From Actinomycetes bacterium (GTDB taxonomy: Bacteria > Actinomycetota > CALGFH01): a DNA stretch of 7,126 nucleotides. Positions 1 to 6,262 of this stretch are shown here, one piece after another. The stretch covers positions 1 to 7,126 of the forward strand of contig JASLIH010000549.1 in NCBI GenBank assembly GCA_030152105.1. The letters are read 5' to 3'. Position numbers and translations under genes: made by a program. Below the pieces are notes generated by a model. It was not told where the DNA came from, did no database searches, and saw only the letters and a program-made list of their open reading frames with translations. Numbering within the stretch: the first letter of the stretch is position 1; each line of letters starts with the position of its first letter.

Positions 1-195
1 GCCAGCGGCCGCCACAGCCCCTCGCCGGTGGCCGCCGGTCTGGCCGTCCCGGCGTCGGTGGCCGGGACAGCGACGGGCGCGCCGGTCCCGGCCGGCGGGG
101 CGGGGTGGCTTGCCTGGCCGGCGGTGGCCGTGGCCGTCGCCGCCGCCCTTGCCGGGCTGGTCCTGACCAGGAGGGGTCGTTCGGCCCTACGCTGA
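1..195 (+). CDS. 3' end of a gene for a protein with a C-terminal membrane anchor (5' end outside window)
   Basis: Frame 1 is open from the first base to TGA at 193-195 and gives the last 64 residues of a protein. Residues 1-35 are rich in Ala, Gly, Pro, Ser and Thr, like a flexible linker. Residues 36-55 form one hydrophobic stretch (WLAWPAVAV... to VLT), long enough to cross a membrane once. It is followed by a short basic tail with Arg at 57, 58, 60 and 64. That arrangement of linker, helix and positive cytoplasmic end is typical of a surface or secreted domain held by a C-terminal anchor. There is no LPXTG-like sortase motif. The functional domain lies upstream of the window, so the family cannot be named. 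Codon usage fits the neighbours. The call rests on the open frame, codon bias and anchor alone. Confidence 0.6.
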   Translation, partial: ASGRHSPSPVAAGLAVPASVAGTATGAPVPAGGAGWLAWPAVAVAVAAALAGLVLTRRGRSALR

Positions 196-210
196 CCGGC
201 CCGCCGGGAC

Positions 211-216
211 GACACT
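211..216 (+). promoter_or_regulatory. possible -10 element for a leaderless transcript of the 224-790 gene
   Basis: GACACT lies 7 bases upstream of the ATG at 224 and is one base off the actinobacterial -10 consensus TANNNT. This spacing would start transcription at or next to the A of the start codon, a common leaderless arrangement in actinobacteria. The only SD-like sequence, a G run at 217-222, almost touches the ATG and is too close to act normally. No clear -35 box is visible. This is an inference from spacing only. Confidence 0.3.
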
Positions 217-223
217 GGGGGGC

Positions 224-790
224 ATGAGCACCACCCCCCACCACGGCTTCGTCTGGACGGCCAGGGCGGCCGGGCTGATCGCCGGCGGCGACCGCTACCT
301 GGAGGGGGCCGGCGCCATGGAGTGGAAGCTGGCCGGCCTGGTCACCGTGGCCGCCGGCGGCGGCCCGGACGTGTCCCGCAGCGCCGCCGGCCGGGCCGGG
401 GCCGAGGGGGTGTGGCTGCCGACGGCCCTGCTGCCCCGGTTCGGGGTCCGCTGGTCGGCCCAGGCCGACGACGAGGTCACGGCCGCCTTCGAGGTGGGGG
501 GGACGCCGGTCGAGCTGCACCTGCGCCTGGATGGGGTCGGGCGGGTCACCTCGCTGGCCTTCGACCGCTGGGGCGACCCGGACGGCGACGGCTTCCGGTG
601 GCACCGGTTCGGGGGCGAGATCACCGGCCACGCCAGCTTCGGCGGCCTGACCATCCCCAGCGCCGGCCGGCTCGGCTGGCATCCGGGAGAGGACCGCTTC
701 ACCGACGGCGAGTTCTTCCGCTACCGGATCACCGAGCTTCAGCCGGTGGGGCCGGCTGGGGCCGGCGGGGCGGGCGCCGGGTCGCGGTAG
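224..790 (+). CDS. DUF6544/DUF6920-family protein, apparently short at the N terminus
   Basis: The product is 188 residues with no signal peptide or membrane segment. It resembles the DUF6544 (formerly DUF6920) family of unknown function. Landmarks are GFVW at 8-11, DRYLEGAGAMEW at 23-34, GPDVSRSAAGR at 47-57, EGVWLPTALLP at 61-71, and an IPSAGRLGWH block at 144-153 near the end. In family members as I remember them, the GFVW block follows roughly 70-90 residues, whereas here it begins at residue 8. ATG 224 is the first usable start: the frame is closed upstream by TGA at 164-166, and the previous gene ends at 195. The protein is therefore either a naturally short member or a 5'-truncated remnant. 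After about residue 175 it continues as a Gly/Ala/Pro-rich tail lying antisense to the ABC gene at 739-2601. No function can be assigned. The family call is from memory of its motifs. Confidence 0.75.
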   Translation: MSTTPHHGFVWTARAAGLIAGGDRYLEGAGAMEWKLAGLVTVAAGGGPDVSRSAAGRAGAEGVWLPTALLPRFGVRWSAQADDEVTAAFEVGGTPVELHLRLDGVGRVTSLAFDRWGDPDGDGFRWHRFGGEITGHASFGGLTIPSAGRLGWHPGEDRFTDGEFFRYRITELQPVGPAGAGGAGAGSR

Positions 791-2601
791 GCGGCGGCCT
801 GGATGCCGTAGAGCTCGGCGTACTGGCCGCCGCGGGCCAGCAGCTCGGCGTGGCTGCCCACCTCGACCAGGCGGGCCCCGTCCAGGACCACGATCAGGTC
901 GGCCATCCGCACCGTCGAGAACCGGTGCGACACCAGCAGGGTGATGGCGCTGCCGGAGCGGGCGGCGGCGGCGTAGCGCTCGAACAGGGCATGCTCGGTC
1001 TCGGCGTCCAGGGCGGCGGTGGGCTCGTCCAGGACCAGCAGTAGCGGCGCCTCGCGCATGAACCCGCGGGCCAGGGCCAGCTTCTGCCACTGGCCGAACG
1101 ACACCTCGACCCCGCCCGGCCAGGTCGGCCCGAGCTGGGTGTCGAGCCCGTCGGCCAGGTGGCCGATCATGTCGGCGGCCCCGGCCCGGCCGACGGCGGC
1201 GGCCACCGCCGGCTCGTCGTCGCGGCGGGGCAGGTCACCGACGCCGACGCTGTGGCGGGCCCGCAGCTCGAAGCGGAAGAAGTCCTGGAAGGCGCCGGCC
1301 AGCCGCGACCGCCAGGCGTCGGCGTCCATCCGCCCCAGCGGGCGGCCGTCGACCAGGATCCGCCCCGCGGTCGGCTCGTACAGCTTGCAGAGCAGCTTGA
1401 CCAGGGTCGTCTTGCCGGCGCCGTTCTCACCGACCAGGGCCACGACCGTGCCCGCGGGCAGCGCGAGGGAGAGGTCGTCCAGGGCGAGGCGGTCGGTGCC
1501 CGGGTAGGCGAACGACACCCGCTCCAGGCGGATCCCGTCGGCCAGGGCGGCCGGCACCGGCTCGCCGGCCGAGGCCGCCACCGCCGCGGCGTAGTCCTCC
1601 AGCCAGGCCAGCCGGCGCGACCCGTCCATCCAGATGCCGCGCAGGAACCCGATCTCGAAGGCGGTGGCCCCGATGTAGGCCGACAGCCGCGACCCGGCGG
1701 CCAGGACCAGCAGCACCGCCGCCGGGCCGGCGTCCAGCACCGAGGCCACCAGCACGACCGCGCCCACGTAGCCGGCCCCGAACACCGCCCAGGCGGCCGA
1801 GTGCCAGGCCGCCGACCCCCAGCGGGCCCTGGCCAGCGGCCCGTACCAGCGCTCCCAGGCGGCCCGGCGGTCGGCGGCCAGCCGGGGGCCGATGCCGGTG
1901 ACCCGAACCTCCTTGCCGGGCGGGGCGGTGGTGGCGGTGGCGAACAGGTGGCGGGCCAGCCGGCTCGACTGGGCGCCACGCTCCTGGGCCTGGCGTTCCA
2001 CCGCCGGGCGCCAGGCCGAGGTCAGGATCGTCGGCAGGGCGAACAGGGCCAGGCCGGCCAGCCACGGGTTGATCGAGACCAGCAGCGCGACGGTCACACC
2101 CAGCCGCAGGACCCACCCGGCGGTGGAGAACAGCGACATGTACAGGTGGTCGAGCACGAACACCTGCTCGCGGAGCACGGTCAGGCGGTCCAGCCACTCG
2201 GGTCGTTCCTGGTGGGCGATGGTGGCCACCGAGGCCTGGAGGCGGGCCACATGGGCCTCGAGGGCGATGGTGACCCGGTCGCGAAAGCGGCGCTGGACCC
2301 GCGAGTCGACCACCCGCAGGACCCAGGTGGCGGCCGCCGACAGCCCGAGCCCGGTCGCGGCCACCAGCAGCAGGCGCCGGTCGCCCTCCAGCACCCCCTT
2401 GCCGAGCAGGGCCAGCCACAAGGCCAGAAGCGCGTCCGGCAGTGCCGCCGCCAGCGACAGCAGGAAGGACGCGACCAGCAGCCCGGGCTCGTGCCGGTAG
2501 CCGAGCTTGCACAGCCGCCACATCGACGACAGGGCCGGGGGGAGGTCGTCGGAGACCGGCCGGGGCGGGTGGGTGGCCAACGGCTCAGCCGAGACGGTCA
2601 T
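739..2601 (-). CDS. ABC exporter half-transporter (permease-ATPase fusion) with atypical signature motif
   Basis: This 620-residue protein joins a membrane domain to an ATPase domain, the usual size and order of a type I exporter half. Hydrophobic segments lie near residues 38-66, 76-97, 155-177, 179-195, 264-290 and 293-320, giving about six helices. The ATPase domain starts near 357. It carries Walker A GENGAGKT (391-398), Q-loop Gln439 in FQDFFRFEL, Walker B ending in Asp525-Glu526, and H-loop His559. The signature reads VSFGQ (500-504) instead of LSGGQ. No peptidase C39 domain precedes the membrane part. ATG 2601 is supported by GGAGG at 2611-2615, 9 bases upstream. The gene overlaps the end of the ABC gene at 2585-4426 by 17 bp, so the two are probably co-translated and form a heterodimer. 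The C terminus is a Pro/Ala tail. Such pairs export peptides, lipids or drugs; the substrate here is unknown. Confidence 0.93.
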   Translation of the reverse strand: MTVSAEPLATHPPRPVSDDLPPALSSMWRLCKLGYRHEPGLLVASFLLSLAAALPDALLALWLALLGKGVLEGDRRLLLVAATGLGLSAAATWVLRVVDSRVQRRFRDRVTIALEAHVARLQASVATIAHQERPEWLDRLTVLREQVFVLDHLYMSLFSTAGWVLRLGVTVALLVSINPWLAGLALFALPTILTSAWRPAVERQAQERGAQSSRLARHLFATATTAPPGKEVRVTGIGPRLAADRRAAWERWYGPLARARWGSAAWHSAAWAVFGAGYVGAVVLVASVLDAGPAAVLLVLAAGSRLSAYIGATAFEIGFLRGIWMDGSRRLAWLEDYAAAVAASAGEPVPAALADGIRLERVSFAYPGTDRLALDDLSLALPAGTVVALVGENGAGKTTLVKLLCKLYEPTAGRILVDGRPLGRMDADAWRSRLAGAFQDFFRFELRARHSVGVGDLPRRDDEPAVAAAVGRAGAADMIGHLADGLDTQLGPTWPGGVEVSFGQWQKLALARGFMREAPLLLVLDEPTAALDAETEHALFERYAAAARSGSAITLLVSHRFSTVRMADLIVVLDGARLVEVGSHAELLARGGQYAELYGIQAAAYRDPAPAPPAPAGPTG

Positions 2602-4426
2602 AGGCGACCCCCTCCTCGTCCTCGGCGGCGGTGAAGCGGCTGGCCTGGAGGTCGAACATCGTGCGGTAGCGGCCGCCGATGGCCATCAGCTCGTGGTGGC
2701 TGCCCAGCTCGACAACCCGGCCGCCCTCGAGCACGCAGATGCGGTCGGCGTGGCGGACGGTCGAGAACCGGTGGGAGATGAGGATGGTCGTGCAGTGCCG
2801 GGTCGCGGCCAGGATCCGGTCGAAGATCTCGGCCTCGCCGCGCACGTCGAGCTGGGCGGTGGGCTCGTCCAGGAGGACGACCCCGGCGCCCAGCCGGACC
2901 GCGCACAGCGCCCTTGCCAGGGCGACCCGCTGCCACTGGCCGCCCGACAGGTCGATCCCGCCCTGGTAGCCGCGGGCCAGGACGGTGTCGAGCCCGGCGA
3001 GGCCGTCGGCTCCGGCGGACGCCAGCGCGGCCAGCACGCTGTCGTCGTCGGCGCCGGTCGGGGCCACGTTGTCGCGCAGGGGCAGCTCGAAGCGGATGAA
3101 GTCCTGGAACACGGCCGCGACCCGGGCCCGCCAGCGGTCCAGGTCGAGCTCGCGCAGGTCGGTCCCGTCGACCTCGACCGCCCCCGCCTGCGGGTCGTAG
3201 AGCCGGCACAGCAGCTTGGCCAGGGTGGTCTTGCCGGCGCCGTTCTGCCCGACGATGGCCAGCGATGTCCCGGCCGGGATGTCGAGGTCGAGGCCGTCGA
3301 GCACCGGCCCGCCGCCCGGGTAGGCGAAGCGGAGACCGCGGAACCGGATCCCGGCCGCCGGCATGGCCTCGGCCGGGCGGGAGCCGGAGACCAGCCCGCC
3401 GGCCGCCTCCATGGCCGGCGTGACCCGCAACGACGCCGCCACCGGGGCGGCGGCGCCGTCCAGCGCCCAGTTGAGCCCGCCGAAGGCGATCGCGCTGGCC
3501 CCGACGGCGACCTGGGCGAACACCACCACCTGGTCGAGGCCAAGCCGGCCACTGGCGGCGGCGTCGGCCAGGGCCCAGAAGACGACCAGGTTGGCCGCCA
3601 CGACCAGGGTCACGCTCCAGACCAGGGGCCGCTCCCGCAGCCGGGTAGCCCGGTACTGGAGCTCGTGCAGCCGCCGCCGGTGGGCGGTGAAGCGCTCGAT
3701 CGTCCACTCGGCCAGGCCGAACAGCCGCAGCTCCTTGGCTGCCGGCGGGTCGACGGCCAGCCGGTAGGTGTAGTCGGCGTCGCGCTGGGCCGACCGGACC
3801 TCCTCGGTGGCCCGGTCGCGCCAGACCGAGCTCTCGCGCAGCAGCCAGTGGGTGGCCAGCCAGGCCCCGCCCAGCAGCAGCGGCGCCCACCAGGCGAACC
3901 TGGCCAGGACGACGGCCGCGGCCAGCCCGCCGACCAGCTCGACCAGGCCGGCGGCGATGAAGTCCATCGAGATCGACAGCGGCGGGCCGGTCATGCCCAG
4001 GTCGAAGTCGCGGGCCGCGGTCAGGTCGCGGCTGAGGGCCGCATCCTCGAGGTGGCCCATGCCCGCCGGCCGCAGGCAGGCCTCGGTCAGCCGGTCGTAC
4101 AGCCAGGCGGCGGTCCGGTCGCCGAGGTTGGTGCCGATCGCCTGGTGGAGCGGCCGCAGCACCTGGAGCAGCACGAACGCCACCCCGACGCCGACCAGCG
4201 GCCCGGCCAGGTCGCCCCCGCCCTGCACCGCCCCGACCAGCGCCCCGGTGGCCACCGCGAACCCCACCGGCAGCAGGCCCCGGGCGACCAGGACCACCCA
4301 CCAGGCCACGGCCAGGCCCGGGTCGGTCTTGTAGAGCACCCCGAAGAACTGCCACTCCTGGCGTCGCCGCAGCCGGGTCAGCAAGCGATCAGCCCAGCCG
4401 ACGCCGGCCGTGGTGGGGTGGCCCAC
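2585..4426 (-). CDS. ABC exporter half-transporter (permease-ATPase fusion), canonical ATPase motifs
   Basis: From the GTG at 4426 the product is 613 residues. Hydrophobic segments lie near 38-67, 74-90, 156-175, 178-196, 268-290 and 298-318. The ATPase domain follows: Walker A GQNGAGKT (393-400), Q-loop Gln441 in FQDFIRFEL, signature LSGGQ (493-497), Walker B with Asp520-Glu521, and H-loop His552. All catalytic residues are present. The frame stays open to 4747, but I reject an ATG start there. The extra 107 residues are Gly/Arg/Pro-rich, lack any family feature, and would lie antisense to the cupredoxin gene's start and signal region. GTG 4426 has only a close GGTGAG at 4430-4435 as ribosome site, so the exact start is moderately sure. 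This is the first gene of the pair and its stop overlaps the next start. It probably dimerises with the product of 739-2601 in the cytoplasmic membrane. Confidence 0.92.
   Translation of the reverse strand: MGHPTTAGVGWADRLLTRLRRRQEWQFFGVLYKTDPGLAVAWWVVLVARGLLPVGFAVATGALVGAVQGGGDLAGPLVGVGVAFVLLQVLRPLHQAIGTNLGDRTAAWLYDRLTEACLRPAGMGHLEDAALSRDLTAARDFDLGMTGPPLSISMDFIAAGLVELVGGLAAAVVLARFAWWAPLLLGGAWLATHWLLRESSVWRDRATEEVRSAQRDADYTYRLAVDPPAAKELRLFGLAEWTIERFTAHRRRLHELQYRATRLRERPLVWSVTLVVAANLVVFWALADAAASGRLGLDQVVVFAQVAVGASAIAFGGLNWALDGAAAPVAASLRVTPAMEAAGGLVSGSRPAEAMPAAGIRFRGLRFAYPGGGPVLDGLDLDIPAGTSLAIVGQNGAGKTTLAKLLCRLYDPQAGAVEVDGTDLRELDLDRWRARVAAVFQDFIRFELPLRDNVAPTGADDDSVLAALASAGADGLAGLDTVLARGYQGGIDLSGGQWQRVALARALCAVRLGAGVVLLDEPTAQLDVRGEAEIFDRILAATRHCTTILISHRFSTVRHADRICVLEGGRVVELGSHHELMAIGGRYRTMFDLQASRFTAAEDEEGVAYDRLG
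2611..2617 (-). promoter_or_regulatory. ribosome binding site of the second ABC gene, inside the first
   Basis: On the minus strand GAGGAGG reads from 2617 to 2611, 9 bases before ATG 2601. It lies within the last codons of the upstream ABC gene, which ends at 2585. A strong internal site plus a 17-bp gene overlap supports coupled translation of the two halves and fixes the start of the downstream one. Confidence 0.75.
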
Positions 4427-4603
4427 TGGCTCACCGTGCGCCTCACCTCCACCGACGATCGCCGACTGTCCTCCAGAGCCTCGCCCGCCAGCCGTCGCCA
4501 ACGCAAGGCGACCCACCTCGGCCGGCAGGAACCACCGCCCCGGCGGCGACGTCCAACCTGCTGCACGCCCATTGTCCCGCCCGCCCTCGACCCTGGAGGC
4601 CGC
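4427..4603. promoter_or_regulatory. divergent intergenic region between the ABC operon and the cupredoxin gene
   Basis: This 177-bp stretch separates two divergent starts, GTG 4426 (minus) and ATG 4604 (plus), so promoters for both are expected here. I see no convincing -35/-10 pair on either strand. The nearest thing is ATTGTC at 4571-4576, which reads GACAAT on the minus strand, a partial -10 match facing the ABC genes without a good -35 partner. Frames open across the region encode only Arg/Pro/Gly-rich sequence. Its role as a promoter region is inferred from gene orientation. Confidence 0.5.
4595..4599 (+). promoter_or_regulatory. ribosome binding site of the cupredoxin gene
   Basis: GGAGG lies 4 bases before ATG 4604. 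The spacing is slightly short, but it is a full anti-SD match. It sets this ATG as the start, although the same frame is open for more than 2 kb upstream, antisense to the ABC genes. Confidence 0.75.
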
Positions 4604-5059
4604 ATGCGCCCACGCCCCTGGCATCTCGCCGTCGCCCTGGCCCTCGTCGCCTGTGGCACGGTCGCCCTGGTCGCCGTCTGGTCGCCCGGTTCGCGGGCCG
4701 GCGACGGGGGAGCGCGGACGGTGGTGCTGACCATGCACCACTCCCATTTCGAGCCGTCAGTGGTCCGGGTCGAGCCGGGCGAGCGGGTCCGGTTCGTGCT
4801 CCGCAACACCGACCCGATCGACCACGAGTTCATCCTCGGCGACCCCGCCGTCCAGCGCCGCCACGAGCAGGGTCGCGAACGTCACCACCACGGCGACGTC
4901 CCCGGCGAACGCTCGGTCGCCGCCGGCCAGGAAGCCGCCACCACCTACAGCTTCCCCCTCACCCTCGACGGCCAGACCCTCGAGTTCGCCTGCCACCTCC
5001 CCGGCCACTACGCCTACGGCATGCACGGCACCGCCCGGATCGGCGAACCCAGCAGGTGA
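4604..5059 (+). CDS. exported, membrane-anchored or lipoprotein cupredoxin (type 1 copper protein)
   Basis: The product has 151 residues. The N terminus has Arg2 and Arg4, then a hydrophobic run over about 7-26, so the protein is exported. LVAC at 14-17 fits a lipobox with Cys17 as lipid site, but the hydrophobic run goes on for about nine residues past the Cys, so an uncleaved membrane anchor is also possible. Residues 38-147 form a plastocyanin/azurin-like fold. Type 1 copper ligands are all visible: His74 in DHEF, then Cys130, His135 and Met140 in the C-x4-H-x4-M block CHLPGHYAYGM. A His-rich loop (His87, His94-96) and His45, His46 and His48 may bind more metal. Such proteins carry electrons or hold copper outside the membrane. 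No copper ATPase, oxidase or sensor gene is visible nearby, so its partner is unknown. It is the only plus-strand gene between two minus-strand groups, and its stop is 18 bp from that of RNase D. Confidence 0.9.
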   Translation: MRPRPWHLAVALALVACGTVALVAVWSPGSRAGDGGARTVVLTMHHSHFEPSVVRVEPGERVRFVLRNTDPIDHEFILGDPAVQRRHEQGRERHHHGDVPGERSVAAGQEAATTYSFPLTLDGQTLEFACHLPGHYAYGMHGTARIGEPSR

Positions 5060-5080
5060 CCCACGTGCGCTCCCGGGTCA
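5057..5080. terminator. short inverted repeat between convergent stops, possible weak bidirectional terminator
   Basis: Arms TGACCC (5057-5062) and GGGTCA (5075-5080) are perfect complements around a 12-base loop. Each arm contains the stop codon of one of the two convergent genes. A second perfect 5-bp hairpin, TCAGC/GCTGA (5078-5082 and 5087-5091) with a 4-base loop, overlaps it. No T-tract follows on either strand, and 6 bp is short, so termination is only a possibility. Confidence 0.25.
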
Positions 5081-6262
5081 GCGGCGGCTGATCTCCAGGC
5101 GGCCGGACCCGTCGATGGCCAGGGAGCGGCGGCCGGCCAGCAGCTCCAGGAGCTCGCCGCCGACCAGGTCGCGGCGCCAGCCCTGCAGGGTGCGGACCGG
5201 CGGCTCGGGCTGCCCGCGGCGGGCCGCGGCCACGACCTGGGCCAGGTCGTTGCGGGCGGCGACCAGCTCGTAGGCCAGGCCAGCGTCCAGCGCCCGAGCC
5301 CGGACCAGCGCCTCGGACAGGGCGATGGCGGGCACGTCGGCCGGGTTGGAGTCGGGCCGCTCCACCACCTCGGCGGGCAGGGGCTCGGCGGCCATCCCGC
5401 GGGCGACCGCGGCCACGATGGCGTCGGCCCGGCGGCGCAGGGTCGAGGGCTGGAGGCCGCGGATCCGCTCCAGGGCCGACGGGGCCACCGGCCGGCGCTT
5501 GGCCACCTCGACCAGCGGGGCGTCGCCGAGCACGGAGGAGACCGGGCGGTCCTCGGCGGCGGCGGTCTGCTCCCGCCAGGCCGCCAGCTCGCGGGCGACC
5601 GCCCGGGCCCGCGGGTTCAGCTGGGCGATCCGGGGCAGCCGCTGCCAGGCCAACCACGGGTCGCGCTCGTCGGTCGACTCCTCAAGGCGTCGGCACTCCT
5701 CCCGGGCCCACTGGAGCCGGCCGCTGGCCGACAGCCGCTCCTGGAGGGCGTCGGCCAGGCGCAGCAGATGGGCAACGTCGTCGCGGGCGTAGGAGAGCTG
5801 CTCGGGGCTGAGGGGCCGGTCGTCCCAGCGGGTGAAGCTGGCCGACTTGGCCAGGCGCAGCCCGAGCACGTCGTTGAGCAGGCTGCCGTAGCCGGTCTGG
5901 GCCCCGAAGCCGGCGAACCCGGCCGCGACCTGGGTGTCGAACACCCCCCGGACCTCGGTCCGCCATACCCGCCGGAGCAGGGCGACGTCCTGGCGCCCGG
6001 CGTGCAGCACCACCTCGACCTCTGGGTCGGCCAGGACCTCGGCCAGCGGCCCCGGGTCGATGCCGCCGTCCAGCGGGTCGACCAGCTCGACCACGGGCTC
6101 GCCCTCCGCATCGGGCACCACCACCCCGACCAGGCAGAGCAGGGCCCGGTAGCGGCCCTCGGACATGAACTCGGTGTCGATGCCGAGGCGGCCCGCGGCC
6201 CTGGCCGCCTCGGCCAGCCCCTTGATGTCCACGCCGGCGTCCAGGCTCAGCCGAGCTCCCAC
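5078..6262 (-). CDS. rnd: ribonuclease D (DEDDy 3'-5' exoribonuclease with HRDC domain)
   Basis: From GTG 6262 the product has 394 residues. The N-terminal exonuclease domain carries the four metal-binding acids and tyrosine of the DEDDy group: Asp29 and Glu31 in DTEF (exo I), Asp92 in HAGRQD (exo II), and Tyr158 with Asp162 in YARDD (exo III). An HRDC nucleic-acid-binding domain follows at about 220-289, and a second helical HRDC-like region at about 319-384, as in full RNase D. The enzyme trims tRNA and other small RNA 3' ends in the cytoplasm. The frame is open to an ATG at 6421, but those 53 extra residues are Arg-rich and lie wholly inside the oxidoreductase gene. GTG 6262 has GGGGA just upstream and overlaps that gene by 16 bp, suggesting coupled translation. 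GTG 6232 is the alternative start. Function is very likely; the exact start is less sure. Confidence 0.92.
   Translation of the reverse strand: MGARLSLDAGVDIKGLAEAARAAGRLGIDTEFMSEGRYRALLCLVGVVVPDAEGEPVVELVDPLDGGIDPGPLAEVLADPEVEVVLHAGRQDVALLRRVWRTEVRGVFDTQVAAGFAGFGAQTGYGSLLNDVLGLRLAKSASFTRWDDRPLSPEQLSYARDDVAHLLRLADALQERLSASGRLQWAREECRRLEESTDERDPWLAWQRLPRIAQLNPRARAVARELAAWREQTAAAEDRPVSSVLGDAPLVEVAKRRPVAPSALERIRGLQPSTLRRRADAIVAAVARGMAAEPLPAEVVERPDSNPADVPAIALSEALVRARALDAGLAYELVAARNDLAQVVAAARRGQPEPPVRTLQGWRRDLVGGELLELLAGRRSLAIDGSGRLEISRR

Noticed and set aside
1159..2634. A 491-codon plus-strand open frame antisense to the downstream ABC gene
   Set aside because: The translation is Gly/Arg/Gln-rich with no domain, the other strand holds a complete ABC protein with all motifs, and there is no ribosome site.
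4378..4833. A possible small minus-strand gene (151 codons) in the divergent region, considered as a peptide substrate for the exporter
   Set aside because: It overlaps the cupredoxin start and the ABC start, is Arg-rich, and has no leader-core organisation or ribosome site.
2507..5059. An 850-codon plus-strand open frame ending in the cupredoxin sequence, which might suggest a giant fusion protein
   Set aside because: Everything before ATG 4604 is antisense to two clear ABC genes and reads as Gly/Pro/Arg/Gln-rich nonsense. Stop codons are rare in this GC-rich DNA, and a good ribosome site marks 4604 as the start.
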